DNA of 64,000 bases from Thermoanaerobacterium sp. PSU-2 (GTDB lineage Bacteria > Bacillota > Thermoanaerobacteria > Thermoanaerobacterales > Thermoanaerobacteraceae). The first letter of the stretch is position 1, and each line of letters starts with the position of its first letter. Shown here in pieces: positions 1-8,285 of the stretch. A program made the translations under genes and the position numbers. The notes beneath the pieces are model-generated. The model saw nothing but the letters and a program-made list of their open reading frames with translations. It searched no databases and had not been told where the DNA came from. The stretch covers positions 124,001 to 188,000 of the forward strand of contig NZ_MSQD01000001.1 in NCBI RefSeq assembly GCF_002102475.1, given 5' to 3'.

Positions 1-27
1 CCAATTGTTAGTAAGTCTTTCGTTCAT
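1..27 (-). CDS. Start of a probable PTS EIIC gene (cut by window edge)
   Basis: Only the first nine codons (MNERLTNNW) are inside the window. An ATG at 25-27 on the minus strand sits behind a strong AGGAGGT site, 11 bases after the EIIB gene. Lac-family EIIB genes are normally followed by their membrane transporter EIIC, so that is the expected product. This is inference from position; the visible residues are too few to prove it. Confidence 0.5.
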
Positions 28-38
28 CTTATTACCTC

Positions 39-365
39 CTATGCATCTTTTCCATTTTTCTTAGCAAGCTCGATGATCTGATTCAATATCTTTTTTGCAT
101 CCATAAGTGCAAAAGCCTGCATATCAACGATGTCAACAGGAATGCCAAACTTTTCAGCTATCGTCTCAACTTCCTTCTTTAAATGCCTTACCTGCGGCTC
201 CAAAAGAGCAACATCGTATTCTTCAGCTTTTTTCTTGAATTCACCTGTGCCTCCCGCATCTACTGTCACATCTAAACCTTGCTTTTTTGCTTCATCAGTC
301 ACTTTTTTTGCTAATGCACTTGATGTAGCACCCCAACTGCACAATATAACACCATGTATAGCCAT
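39..365 (-). CDS. PTS lactose/cellobiose-family EIIB component
   Basis: Cytoplasmic phosphocarrier of a sugar phosphotransferase system: it takes phosphate from EIIA on a cysteine and passes it to the sugar held by EIIC. At 108 aa it has the usual length of a stand-alone Lac-family EIIB. The phosphorylatable cysteine is Cys9 in ILCSWGATSS, and LLEPQVRHL matches the conserved LLxPQV segment. A GGAGGT site precedes the ATG. It follows the regulator and a small membrane protein gene and precedes a probable EIIC, all in one direction. No separate EIIA gene is visible; the EIIA-like domain of the regulator is not expected to replace it. The sugar cannot be told from this sequence. Confidence 0.85.
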   Translation of the reverse strand: MAIHGVILCSWGATSSALAKKVTDEAKKQGLDVTVDAGGTGEFKKKAEEYDVALLEPQVRHLKKEVETIAEKFGIPVDIVDMQAFALMDAKKILNQIIELAKKNGKDA

Positions 366-371
366 AGTAAA

Positions 372-614
372 TTACCTCCTTTTTTTGTTTTTCTTTTTTA
401 TTTCATTTTTTAAATTTTTGTCATACAATTTAAGCATCCTTATCATGTACGCTTGTATAAGGGCAATTCCCGCAATGAAAAATGCACCAAACAAAAGAAT
501 CTCTAAGCCATGTGCAAATGTATCATTTATCATAGAATACACAGCAGTTGCAATCCACACCAAGGACAGCATCGTATAGAAAATTTTTCGTTGCTTTACC
601 GAAATACTAAACAT
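372..614 (-). CDS. Small two-helix membrane protein in the PTS operon
   Basis: An 80-aa protein I do not recognise. It has two hydrophobic segments (about residues 11-30 and 38-62) and a very basic tail ending KNKKRR, which suggests a hairpin in the membrane with a cytoplasmic tail. The start at 614 is chosen because AGGTG, which overlaps the regulator's last codons, lies six bases upstream; a GTG three codons earlier would overlap that site. The gene lies between the regulator (stop 616-618) and EIIB, so it is almost certainly cotranscribed. A role as an accessory subunit of the transporter is a guess from position. Confidence 0.7.
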   Translation of the reverse strand: MFSISVKQRKIFYTMLSLVWIATAVYSMINDTFAHGLEILLFGAFFIAGIALIQAYMIRMLKLYDKNLKNEIKKKNKKRR

Positions 615-615
615 T

Positions 616-2700
616 TTAATCACCTACAAGATTTCTCTTTATTTCATCGTAATACTTATCCATCAAGGCCTTCTTCACAAATTCCTTCGCCTCATCAATT
701 TTGTTAATCTCATTGAGATTTTTTACCAAGTCTTTGCTTTCAATAAATGAAACACTTAAATCGCCAAGTATCTCTATCCACATCTTGTCGTCATCCGGTG
801 CAACCATTAGAAAAGCTGTCTTTATGATTTCATACTCGTTAATCAAATTTTTCATCTTGACATGGCTTTTCACTTTTCCAAAGACGAGGATTGGCTCCAC
901 CAAATCAGATGCTGTACAGTGGTAGATTACAAACCCTTTCCCTGGAAGTATTATCTTCCCAAGGCTTTCTCTTCCCAAAAGCTTATCCTCTATCTGCTTT
1001 ATCTTCTCATTATTGATTCCATCATTACCAGCAAAATCTTCTAAGAGAAAATCTATGATGTCTTTTGAGTTTTTGCCATAGACATCTTTAAGCTTAAGGA
1101 AATCGCATAGCTCAATTATCCTTTTGCCATACCACGCAATGTGTTCCAATTCTTTGTACCTGTCGCCTATGACTTTTTTCTCCGAGAAGTCCATTATAAA
1201 ATCTGTGTTTAAAGCGTCTTTCAGTTTTTTTACGTCTTCATCTAAAAGCAGCGGATTGACTATTATTGTCTCTTTGTCCTTTATGTCCAGCGGAATTGTA
1301 GACACTATCAAGTCAATATCATCTCTATCTTTAAAGTCTTTAACTCTCAAGCTGGAAACTGTATCTACAATATTCAATTGTGGAAACATCTGAAGCTTAG
1401 ATAGAAGCATCCTCGATGTCCCTATGCCGCTGGCACACACGACTAAAATATTGTGCCTTTTCATCATATCGCTTTTTCTTGCTATAGATGCGCCAAAATG
1501 CATCGCAATATAGCCAATTTCATCATCAGGCACATCAACATTAAGCTTGTCTTTAATCACATTTGCAATAGATATACATTTTTCAAATAAGCCGCTGTAC
1601 CGTTCTTTTATGTCATTTATAAGCGGATTTCTAATCGCAAGACCCATGCGAAGTCTAAAGATAGTAGGCCTTAAGTGCGTCTTTAAACCGCTTAAAAGCA
1701 TCGTATCGCCTTTAAGATCAGTGCCAAATTCATCTTCTGCAACGCTGACCATCTCATGCAGTATTTCATTTAACAACTCGTCATTTACGTCTTCGGTATT
1801 TGCCCTATACCTTGCTCCTTGTAGATGAATCGTTATATATCCGATTTCATCTTCTGGAATAGAAATATCGAATTCTTCCTCCAGAAACCTGGCAAGCATT
1901 TCTGCAAACTTATACTCATCTGACTTCCTAAGCTCATAGAGGCTTTCATTACCTATTTTTATCTTTTCGCCTTCTTTTATTCTTTTTAGCGCCAATGCCA
2001 GATGTACCGTAAGCCCCATGTAGGAGCTTTCTGCTAATTCGTAATCAAGGGATTTCTCCAATTTTTGTATAGCCTTCTCTATCTTTAAAACCGTATCGTA
2101 GTCTATAAGCCTGAGTAATCTATCATTTATGTCTTCACTAAGCTTGTTTATATTATTGTACCCTTTATTTAAAAACTCAATTAGGTCTTTTGTCTCCACA
2201 TTGTCATACAGAAAATTTATTATGGCCCTTCTTATATTGCTTTCATCGCCTTTTACGTATATGCCAACACCAGGCTTAGTTACAATTGTAACATTTTGCT
2301 TGTTTAGCCACTTATCGATCTCTTTAATGTCATAGCTTATTGTTGCCGTAGTCACATTGTATTCTTTAGCGAAGTACTCAAGTTTTACAGGTTCTTTCAT
2401 CTGCAAAAGCTCAGATAGTATCAACTTTCGCCTTTTATCAGCGTCAATGCTTGGCCTATAACCTATTACATCGAATTTGAATTTTTCGATATCATTATCA
2501 GTTCCTTCTAAAACTAGTACTCCATCGTCATTTTTAAGCTTCAAATTGTATTCTTTTATATATTCATTTATTGCATTTATTTCTCTGTAAACAGTCCTTT
2601 TGCTTAACTTGTACAAAACGACGATATCGTCCAAACTGGAAATTTCTTTTGAAAGAACCTTTTTGAAGATTTCTAATTGGCGCCTACTTAACTCTTTCAT
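616..2700 (-). CDS. LicR/BglG-type PTS-controlled transcriptional activator
   Basis: A 694-aa multidomain regulator. Order: winged HTH at about 1-60 (SRRQLEIFKKVL), a second HTH (Mga-like) at about 85-140, PRD1 with histidines in MGLTVHLALAL and IGYITIHLQGA, PRD2 with histidines in LKTHLRPTIFRL and IGYIAMHFGAS, an EIIB-like domain with cysteine in LVVCASGIGTS (about 420), and a C-terminal EIIA-like domain with a histidine in IYHCTASD. In this family EI/HPr and EIIB phosphorylate the PRD histidines and so link activity to sugar supply. DNA-binding HTH domains, rather than an RNA-binding CAT domain, indicate a promoter activator and not an antiterminator. It is the first gene of the operon it presumably controls. 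Confidence 0.9.
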   Translation of the reverse strand: MKELSRRQLEIFKKVLSKEISSLDDIVVLYKLSKRTVYREINAINEYIKEYNLKLKNDDGVLVLEGTDNDIEKFKFDVIGYRPSIDADKRRKLILSELLQMKEPVKLEYFAKEYNVTTATISYDIKEIDKWLNKQNVTIVTKPGVGIYVKGDESNIRRAIINFLYDNVETKDLIEFLNKGYNNINKLSEDINDRLLRLIDYDTVLKIEKAIQKLEKSLDYELAESSYMGLTVHLALALKRIKEGEKIKIGNESLYELRKSDEYKFAEMLARFLEEEFDISIPEDEIGYITIHLQGARYRANTEDVNDELLNEILHEMVSVAEDEFGTDLKGDTMLLSGLKTHLRPTIFRLRMGLAIRNPLINDIKERYSGLFEKCISIANVIKDKLNVDVPDDEIGYIAMHFGASIARKSDMMKRHNILVVCASGIGTSRMLLSKLQMFPQLNIVDTVSSLRVKDFKDRDDIDLIVSTIPLDIKDKETIIVNPLLLDEDVKKLKDALNTDFIMDFSEKKVIGDRYKELEHIAWYGKRIIELCDFLKLKDVYGKNSKDIIDFLLEDFAGNDGINNEKIKQIEDKLLGRESLGKIILPGKGFVIYHCTASDLVEPILVFGKVKSHVKMKNLINEYEIIKTAFLMVAPDDDKMWIEILGDLSVSFIESKDLVKNLNEINKIDEAKEFVKKALMDKYYDEIKRNLVGD

Positions 2701-2759
2701 AGATATTTGTCCTTTCGTCTATGACAAATTATTAATAAGTTAACTTATCTTTCATCTTA

Positions 2760-2787
2760 ATTATAATCAATTTATTGATTAAATCAA
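2760..2787 (-). promoter_or_regulatory. Promoter of the PTS regulator operon
   Basis: On the minus strand TTGATT (2782-2787) and TATAAT (2760-2765) are 16 bp apart, about 60 bp upstream of the regulator's ATG. Good match to a vegetative sigma-A promoter by eye. Confidence 0.6.
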
Positions 2788-2856
2788 CACAAACTTGTGA
2801 ATACACTGTCAGATTTATTATGACAAAAATTTAATATTGTCGCATGAAAATTTTGC

Positions 2857-2885
2857 TTGACTTTTCAACATCCATCCTATATAAT
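2857..2885 (+). promoter_or_regulatory. Promoter of the SAM riboswitch-metNIQ unit
   Basis: TTGACT (2857-2862) and a perfect TATAAT (2880-2885) with 17-bp spacing. The riboswitch begins about 27 bases after the -10 box, so its 5' strand lies near the start of the transcript. Confidence 0.8.
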
Positions 2886-2911
2886 CATTTTAACAACTAA
2901 AAACGAAATTA

Positions 2912-3017
2912 TTCTCTTATCTAGAGAGGTGGAGGGACTGGCCCGATGAAACCCGGCAACCGGCACGTATGTGCAATGGTGCCAATTCCTGCAGCGATTG
3001 CTGAGAGATGAGAGAGG
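2912..3017 (+). promoter_or_regulatory. SAM-I (S-box) riboswitch
   Basis: Conserved S-box blocks are present in order: TCTTATCTAGAGAGGTGGAG, GGACTGGCCCGATGAAACCC, GGCAACC and a closing GCTGAGAGATGAGAGAGG. P1 pairs TCTCTTAT (2913-2920) with ATGAGAGA (3008-3015). An alternative antiterminator is visible: AGAGG at 3013-3017 uses the P1 3' strand and pairs with CCTCT at 3024-3028, the 5' arm of the terminator. When SAM is bound P1 forms, the terminator is free and metNIQ is off. Confidence 0.95.
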
Positions 3018-3020
3018 ACG

Positions 3021-3048
3021 AAACCTCTTTCATTGGAGGTTTTTTTTA
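3021..3048 (+). terminator. Riboswitch-controlled intrinsic terminator
   Basis: AAACCTC, a short loop, then GAGGTTT and a run of T. It lies directly after the SAM aptamer and before metN, so it is the expression platform. Confidence 0.9.
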
Positions 3049-3090
3049 TTGCTTTTTTAAACTACATTTGTGAAAAGAAGGTGAAATGAT

Positions 3091-4113
3091 TTGATCGAAA
3101 TAAAAAACTTAAGCAAAGTTTACAACACAAACGGAAAAGAGGTAATAGCTTTAAAAGACATCAACTTAACTATACGTGATGGTGAAATTTACGGCATAAT
3201 GGGTCTAAGCGGTGCCGGGAAATCATCATTGATAAGATGCATCAACATGTTGGAAAAACCTACATCTGGCAGCATACTTATAAACGGCGTAGAAATGACA
3301 AAGTTAAATTCAAAAGAACTGAGAAATATGAGAAAAAAGATTGGCATGATATTTCAGCATTTCAATCTTTTGATGAACTCTACAGTGTATGAGAACATAG
3401 CATTTCCTCTTAAGATCTCGAAAGTCAGCGATTCTGTCATAAAAAAACGCGTTGATGAATTGCTGGATGTAGTAGATTTAAAAGACAAAAAGTACGCATA
3501 CCCTTCGCAGCTATCTGGTGGGCAAAAACAGAGGGTAGGCATTGCAAGAGCTTTAGCAAACAATCCAGACATAATTCTATCTGATGAGGCCACATCCGCT
3601 TTAGATCCTACTACGACAGAATCCATCTTAAATCTTTTAAAGGACATAAACAAACAATACGGAATTACAATCGTGGTAATAACGCACGAAATGTCTGTCA
3701 TAAGAAATCTGTGCGACAAAGTGGCAGTTTTGGAAGACGGAATGATTATCGAGGAAGGAAATGTAATAGACATTTTTTCAAATCCTTCAACAGAAACATC
3801 TAAGAGATTTTTAAAAGATATGATAGCTGAACTTCCGCCAGACATATTGCTTGATGACGAAAATCCAAATGAGGAAATCTTGAGATTATCGTTTTTTGGC
3901 AGCAGCAGCAACCAGCCTGTCATATCCCACATGATAAAGAATTTCGATGTTGAAGTGAATATCATTTCCGGAAATATCGAAAGAGTGCAAAACTCACAAA
4001 TAGGAAATCTCTTAATAAAAATAAGCGGTGAACAGAATTCCATAAAAAATGCTATAAAATTTTTAGAAAACAATGGTCTTAGAATAGAGGTGCTTAAAAA
4101 TGGTATCATCTAA
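3091..4113 (+). CDS. metN: Methionine ABC importer, ATP-binding subunit
   Basis: A 340-aa ATPase that powers methionine uptake with MetI and MetQ. Walker A GLSGAGKSS is near residue 38, signature LSGGQKQRVG near 140 and Walker B LSDEATSALD near 162. The last 75 residues form the NIL regulatory domain, which in E. coli MetN binds methionine and inhibits transport. The start is TTG at 3091 behind GAAGGTG; no ATG fits. The gene overlaps metI by 14 bases. The SAM riboswitch upstream confirms methionine as substrate. Confidence 0.95.
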   Translation: MIEIKNLSKVYNTNGKEVIALKDINLTIRDGEIYGIMGLSGAGKSSLIRCINMLEKPTSGSILINGVEMTKLNSKELRNMRKKIGMIFQHFNLLMNSTVYENIAFPLKISKVSDSVIKKRVDELLDVVDLKDKKYAYPSQLSGGQKQRVGIARALANNPDIILSDEATSALDPTTTESILNLLKDINKQYGITIVVITHEMSVIRNLCDKVAVLEDGMIIEEGNVIDIFSNPSTETSKRFLKDMIAELPPDILLDDENPNEEILRLSFFGSSSNQPVISHMIKNFDVEVNIISGNIERVQNSQIGNLLIKISGEQNSIKNAIKFLENNGLRIEVLKNGII

Positions 4114-4777
4114 CACATTGCAGTATCTGTTAAACTTGTGGCAGCTTATGGAAGAACCTCTTTGGGAATCTTTGTACATGGTGTTTTTCTCAACACTTTT
4201 CTCAGTAATAATAGGACTGCCTCTAGGCATAATACTTGTCATAACCGACCAAGGTCATATAAAGGAAAATCTAAAGTTAAATCAGGTATTAGGTACTGTG
4301 ATCAATGTCATGAGGTCAGTGCCGTTCATAATCCTCATAATCGCAATCTTCCCATTGGCAAGGCTTATTGTTGGCACAACTATAGGACCTACCGCTGCTA
4401 TTGTACCACTGTCCATTGCTGCAGCCCCATTTGTAGCAAGAGTTGTAGAATCATCTCTTAAAGAAGTAGACTGGGGCGTCATTGAAGCATCTATATCTGT
4501 TGGCGCTTCAATACCACAGATAATATTCAAAGTCATGATTCCAGAATCATTGCCATCACTTATATTGGGAATAACTCTTACAGTGATAAATATTTTAGGG
4601 TATTCTGCTATGGCAGGTGCTATTGGAGGAGGTGGTCTTGGAGATCTGGCTATAAGATATGGCTACCAAAGGTTTCAGACAGATGTGCTTATTGCCACAA
4701 TCATAGTCTTAATAATCTTTGTAGAAATCGTGCAAAGAATAGGAAACTATCTTGCAAAAAAAGTTGATAAAAGATGA
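4100..4777 (+). CDS. metI: Methionine ABC importer, permease subunit
   Basis: A 225-aa inner membrane protein with five or so hydrophobic segments. The cytoplasmic coupling loop is near residues 135-165 (EASISVGASIPQIIFKVMIPESLP), preceding the GGGGLGDLAIRYGY motif typical of MetI. It forms the translocation pore as a dimer with MetN. The ATG lies inside the end of metN, consistent with translational coupling. Confidence 0.95.
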   Translation: MVSSNTLQYLLNLWQLMEEPLWESLYMVFFSTLFSVIIGLPLGIILVITDQGHIKENLKLNQVLGTVINVMRSVPFIILIIAIFPLARLIVGTTIGPTAAIVPLSIAAAPFVARVVESSLKEVDWGVIEASISVGASIPQIIFKVMIPESLPSLILGITLTVINILGYSAMAGAIGGGGLGDLAIRYGYQRFQTDVLIATIIVLIIFVEIVQRIGNYLAKKVDKR

Positions 4778-4791
4778 AAGGATGGTATGTA

Positions 4792-5637
4792 ATGAAAAAA
4801 TCATTTTTATTTCTCACTCTCATATTGACATTTGCATTTATCTTATCAGGATGCACAAAATCCAACAACACAGCCGCTACATCCAACGCAAATTCAAACA
4901 CAGATACCTCTACTAAAATGACGAAGATAGTCGTTGGTGCAACGCCAAACCCCCATGCAGAAATACTTAATGTAGTAAAGCCTATTCTTGCAAAAGAAGG
5001 CGTAGATCTTGAAATAAAAGAATTTACCGACTATGTGACGCCAAATACTGCACTTGTCGACAAGCAAATCGACGCAAATTTCTTCCAACACGTTCCATAC
5101 CTTGAGGACTTCGAAAAGAAAAACAATGTAAAATTGGTGCCATTAGTCAAAGTGCATGTAGAACCGATGGGGGCATATTCAAAAAAGATCAAGTCAAAAG
5201 ATGAATTAAAAGACGGTGCAACAGTGGCTGTTCCAAACGATGCTACAAATGAAGGAAGAGCGCTGCTTCTACTGCAAAAAGAAGGGTTAATTAAGTTAAA
5301 AGACCCAAATGGCCTTACACAAACCCCGAGAGACATCGTGGATAATCCAAAGCATTTAAAGATTGTAGAGCTTGAAGCACCTCAGCTTCCAAGGACGCTT
5401 CAAGATGTGGATTTGGCCATTATAAACACTAATTTTGCATTAGAGGCAAACTTAAACCCTTTAAAGGATGCAATTTTTATGGAAGACAAAAATTCTCCTT
5501 ATGCTAATGTGTTAGTCGTAAGGGAAGACAATCAAAACGACCCAGCAATACAAAAGTTGGCAAAAGCCTTAAATTCTGATGAAGTCAAGAAATTTATCGA
5601 AGACAAGTACAAAGGCGCTATAGTTCCAGCTTTTTAA
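4792..5637 (+). CDS. metQ: Methionine-binding lipoprotein of the MetNIQ importer
   Basis: A 281-aa NlpA/MetQ-family binding protein. The signal peptide ends in a lipobox (ILSGC) with Cys21 as the lipidated residue, followed by a Ser/Thr/Asn-rich linker. VGATPNPHAEIL and the DANFFQHVPYL segment are family hallmarks. The ATG at 4792 is preferred to the one at 4774 because AAAGGATGG lies six bases before it and the protein then begins with a normal signal peptide. Confidence 0.95.
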   Translation: MKKSFLFLTLILTFAFILSGCTKSNNTAATSNANSNTDTSTKMTKIVVGATPNPHAEILNVVKPILAKEGVDLEIKEFTDYVTPNTALVDKQIDANFFQHVPYLEDFEKKNNVKLVPLVKVHVEPMGAYSKKIKSKDELKDGATVAVPNDATNEGRALLLLQKEGLIKLKDPNGLTQTPRDIVDNPKHLKIVELEAPQLPRTLQDVDLAIINTNFALEANLNPLKDAIFMEDKNSPYANVLVVREDNQNDPAIQKLAKALNSDEVKKFIEDKYKGAIVPAF

Positions 5638-5644
5638 CATGAGA

Positions 5645-5671
5645 AAAAACCCGTTTAAAGCGGGTTTTTAT
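5645..5671. terminator. Bidirectional terminator between metQ and the flippase gene
   Basis: AAACCCG (5647-5653) pairs with CGGGTTT (5661-5667), with A-rich sequence before and T-rich after. It serves metQ on the plus strand and the converging flippase gene on the minus strand. Confidence 0.85.
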
Positions 5672-7230
5672 TATTTATTCCTGGAAAATATCAATCTATT
5701 CAAATCTTCTAAATATGGAAGCTTTACAAGTTGACATGATGCAATGTATACTAAAAATCCTGATAATACTGTAATAGACATTGTAATCCATTCGTTCGCA
5801 ATTATTGCAGTCAAATTAAAATAAATGATCGTGTCATAAATGCCCATCATAAGTGCAGCTATAAGCGGTTTTAAGAACCAATTGTTAAAATCAATTTCTA
5901 AGTTAGTAAGCTTAATCAATGCTTTAAAATTTAAAAAAAAGACAAAAGCATCGGCGAATATGAAACCGTAAATGTACCCAAAAAGCCTTAAACTTGGTAT
6001 AGGCACTAATAGATACATGGCAATTACAGAAATTGTAGTCCAGATGACAGAATTTCTCAAAACCAAGTTTTGCATCCCAAGCCCATTCAATATGCTTGTG
6101 ACTATAGACTCCAGGTATGCAAAAATGCTTCCTGCAGCTATTACCTTAACTAACAAACCTACTCCTGGACTTTTAGGGTAAAGCAATGAAGCTATTTCAT
6201 CAGGCAACATCAAAAACAATACGGCTGCTGGTATGCCTATCATAGTAGTATATCCTATGGCTTGATTTATCCTCTGCCTTACTGCATCCCATCTTTTTAA
6301 AGATGCCGCTTCTGATACTGCAGGAAGCACTGTAACTGACAAGCTCATTGTTATAACTGCAGGCATATATGCAAGTGGATAAGCCATTCCAGACAGCTTT
6401 CCAAACTCAGATATAGCTTCTTTGTGTGAAAGTCCTGATTTGACAAGCTTTGAAGGTATGATGAGAGATTCAAACAAGTCCAAGATGTTTACAATCATCC
6501 TTGAAATAGTAATAGGAAAAGACGTCTTTACTATTGTCTTTGCAATATCTGCCTTACTCCATATAGTACCTTCATTTGGCATTTCCTCATTTATGTATTT
6601 TAATTCGCGCCTGTAGTAAAATATGTACATGATAAAACTTGTTACTTCTCCTATGGCTATTCCAAATACGGCTATTGCTGCAGCATACTCCAGCTTCATT
6701 CCTGTAAATACGCTGAATAGATACAACGTCAAAAAAACTCTCACTATCTGTTCAACAATCTCAGACACCGATGCAGGAACCATGTTAATTAAACCTTGGA
6801 AAAAGCCTTTGAATATAGAAGACGATGAAACTACAATCAGTACAGGTGAAAAAATCAATATTGATAGATACGCTCGTGGCTCATGAAGCAAGTTGTTTGA
6901 TATGTACTTGGCATTAAAGAATATTATAGATGAAATTGCTATGCCCATTATAATTACGATAAAAAATGAAACTTCCATTATGCTGAAAATATTTCTTTTG
7001 TTATTTTTGGCTCTTTCCTCAGATACAAAACGAGATGTAACAGCCGTAATTCCTGATGTTATAAATGTTATTGATACAAAGTAGATTGGCAGTGCTATTT
7101 GATATATTCCAGTTCCCTCAGAACCCAGCAGATTAGAAAGGATGATTCTGAAGACAAAGCCAATAGCCCTGTCTACAACATTTGCTATAGTCAAAATAAA
7201 AGCACCGCGAACAAAAGATCTATTGCGCAT
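5671..7230 (-). CDS. SpoVB/MurJ-like lipid-linked polysaccharide flippase
   Basis: A 519-aa polytopic membrane protein of the MOP superfamily with 12-14 hydrophobic segments. The start RGAFILTIANVVDRAIGFVFR and GSEGTGIYQIALPIY are typical of the SpoVB/polysaccharide-biosynthesis group. Members move lipid-linked sugars or peptidoglycan precursors across the membrane; SpoVB is needed for spore cortex. The start at 7230 is chosen because GAGGTG (7237-7242) precedes it; a GTG 11 codons upstream lacks a site. It starts 50 bp after luxS ends, so cotranscription is likely. Assignment to SpoVB itself, as against a vegetative paralogue, is not certain. Confidence 0.8.
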   Translation of the reverse strand: MRNRSFVRGAFILTIANVVDRAIGFVFRIILSNLLGSEGTGIYQIALPIYFVSITFITSGITAVTSRFVSEERAKNNKRNIFSIMEVSFFIVIIMGIAISSIIFFNAKYISNNLLHEPRAYLSILIFSPVLIVVSSSSIFKGFFQGLINMVPASVSEIVEQIVRVFLTLYLFSVFTGMKLEYAAAIAVFGIAIGEVTSFIMYIFYYRRELKYINEEMPNEGTIWSKADIAKTIVKTSFPITISRMIVNILDLFESLIIPSKLVKSGLSHKEAISEFGKLSGMAYPLAYMPAVITMSLSVTVLPAVSEAASLKRWDAVRQRINQAIGYTTMIGIPAAVLFLMLPDEIASLLYPKSPGVGLLVKVIAAGSIFAYLESIVTSILNGLGMQNLVLRNSVIWTTISVIAMYLLVPIPSLRLFGYIYGFIFADAFVFFLNFKALIKLTNLEIDFNNWFLKPLIAALMMGIYDTIIYFNLTAIIANEWITMSITVLSGFLVYIASCQLVKLPYLEDLNRLIFSRNK

Positions 7231-7280
7231 ACACGACACCTCACAATAGTTTATTCGCGGCACATAATATATATTACCTT

Positions 7281-7721
7281 CTAAAGTTTTTCCAAAACAG
7301 CCTTTGCGTACTCCTTCGCGGTAAAAAGAGAATGATCTCTATAGTTACCGCACTGAATCTCATTTGTAGCAGGTACATCTTCTTCTTTTGTCGTTAAAAC
7401 TCTTTCTAAGACTTTTCTCAATGCATCTTTTATTTCATCAATTGATGTGTCTCCAAACTTTGTAAGGTAAAATCCAGTCCTGCACCCCATAGGAGAAATA
7501 TCTATTATGTCATCGAAATAATCTCTAAAGTAAGTAGCAAATAAATGCTCTAACGTGTGAATCCCACCTGTAGGTATTGAATCTACATTGGGCTGTGTCA
7601 ACCTTATATCGTACTTTGTTACGACATCACCGTTAGGTCCAACCAGAGTACCTGATTTTCTCACGTACGGTGCTTTTACCGTTCTATGATCTAATTTAAA
7701 GCTTTCAACTTTTATCTCCAT
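7281..7721 (-). CDS. luxS: S-ribosylhomocysteine lyase
   Basis: A 146-aa metalloenzyme that splits S-ribosylhomocysteine into homocysteine and DPD, the precursor of autoinducer-2. Metal ligands are His55 and His59 in HTLEHL and Cys124 in IQCGNY; the catalytic cysteine is Cys80 in SPMGCRTGFY. Length is slightly short of the usual 150-160. In this location, near metNIQ, the likely role is recycling of the activated methyl cycle. GAGGTGATG precedes the start. Confidence 0.97.
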   Translation of the reverse strand: MEIKVESFKLDHRTVKAPYVRKSGTLVGPNGDVVTKYDIRLTQPNVDSIPTGGIHTLEHLFATYFRDYFDDIIDISPMGCRTGFYLTKFGDTSIDEIKDALRKVLERVLTTKEEDVPATNEIQCGNYRDHSLFTAKEYAKAVLEKL

Positions 7722-7810
7722 AACATCACCTCATCAATTGTTGATACATTATATTTTATCATTTTTCTTTACATTTACCAACATTAAGCCTATGGATTTA
7801 AGGCAGAAAA

Positions 7811-7833
7811 TAAAAATATCCGGCATAGCCGGA
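7811..7833 (-). terminator. Terminator after the 62-aa gene
   Basis: TCCGGC (7819-7824) and GCCGGA (7828-7833) form a tight hairpin followed on the minus strand by ATATTTTTATTTT. Confidence 0.75.
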
Positions 7834-7863
7834 GGTCATGTTTAAATGGGAGGAATCTTTTAT

Positions 7864-8049
7864 CTATCTTAACTTGTAACTATAAGCTAATTCACTGAAA
7901 TCTTCATTCCTAATCACTGTATCAACCGTATCTTTGTAGCCAAACTCACTTCTTAAAAATTCTTCGTACTCAGTGTTATCTTTCTCTATCGCCGCGGGTA
8001 CAAATATCATTATAAACGCCATCAATGTTATTATAAATAACATTTTCAT
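7864..8049 (-). CDS. Small secreted or membrane-anchored protein
   Basis: About 61 aa, not recognised. One N-terminal hydrophobic segment (MLFIITLMAFIMIFVPAA) is followed by an acidic soluble part rich in Glu, Asp and Tyr. AAGGGTGG lies just upstream; the ATGs at 8049 and 8043 are both possible starts. It has its own terminator. Upstream 8053-8285 is AT-rich and holds no gene I can support. Confidence 0.55.
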   Translation of the reverse strand: MKMLFIITLMAFIMIFVPAAIEKDNTEYEEFLRSEFGYKDTVDTVIRNEDFSELAYSYKLR

Positions 8050-8285
8050 CACCCACCCTTCAATACATATTATGCATCAATAATCTAATTTTGTCAAGAT
8101 TTGCTTCACATAAATTATTTTTGCAAGATTTCCTGTATTTTTGCAAATATATAAACCTATTCTCAAGATTATACATCAGTATGGCTATATATGGCAAAAA
8201 ATCATGCATAAATATGTATCAAAGGCATTTCTGATTTCCAATTTATTTTTATATATTACAAAAAAATTTTAATAAAATGCTAATT

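Noticed and set aside
3354-4109. A 251-codon frame opposite metN
   Set aside because: metN is certain from motifs and the riboswitch; the antisense frame has no start signal and no recognisable domain.
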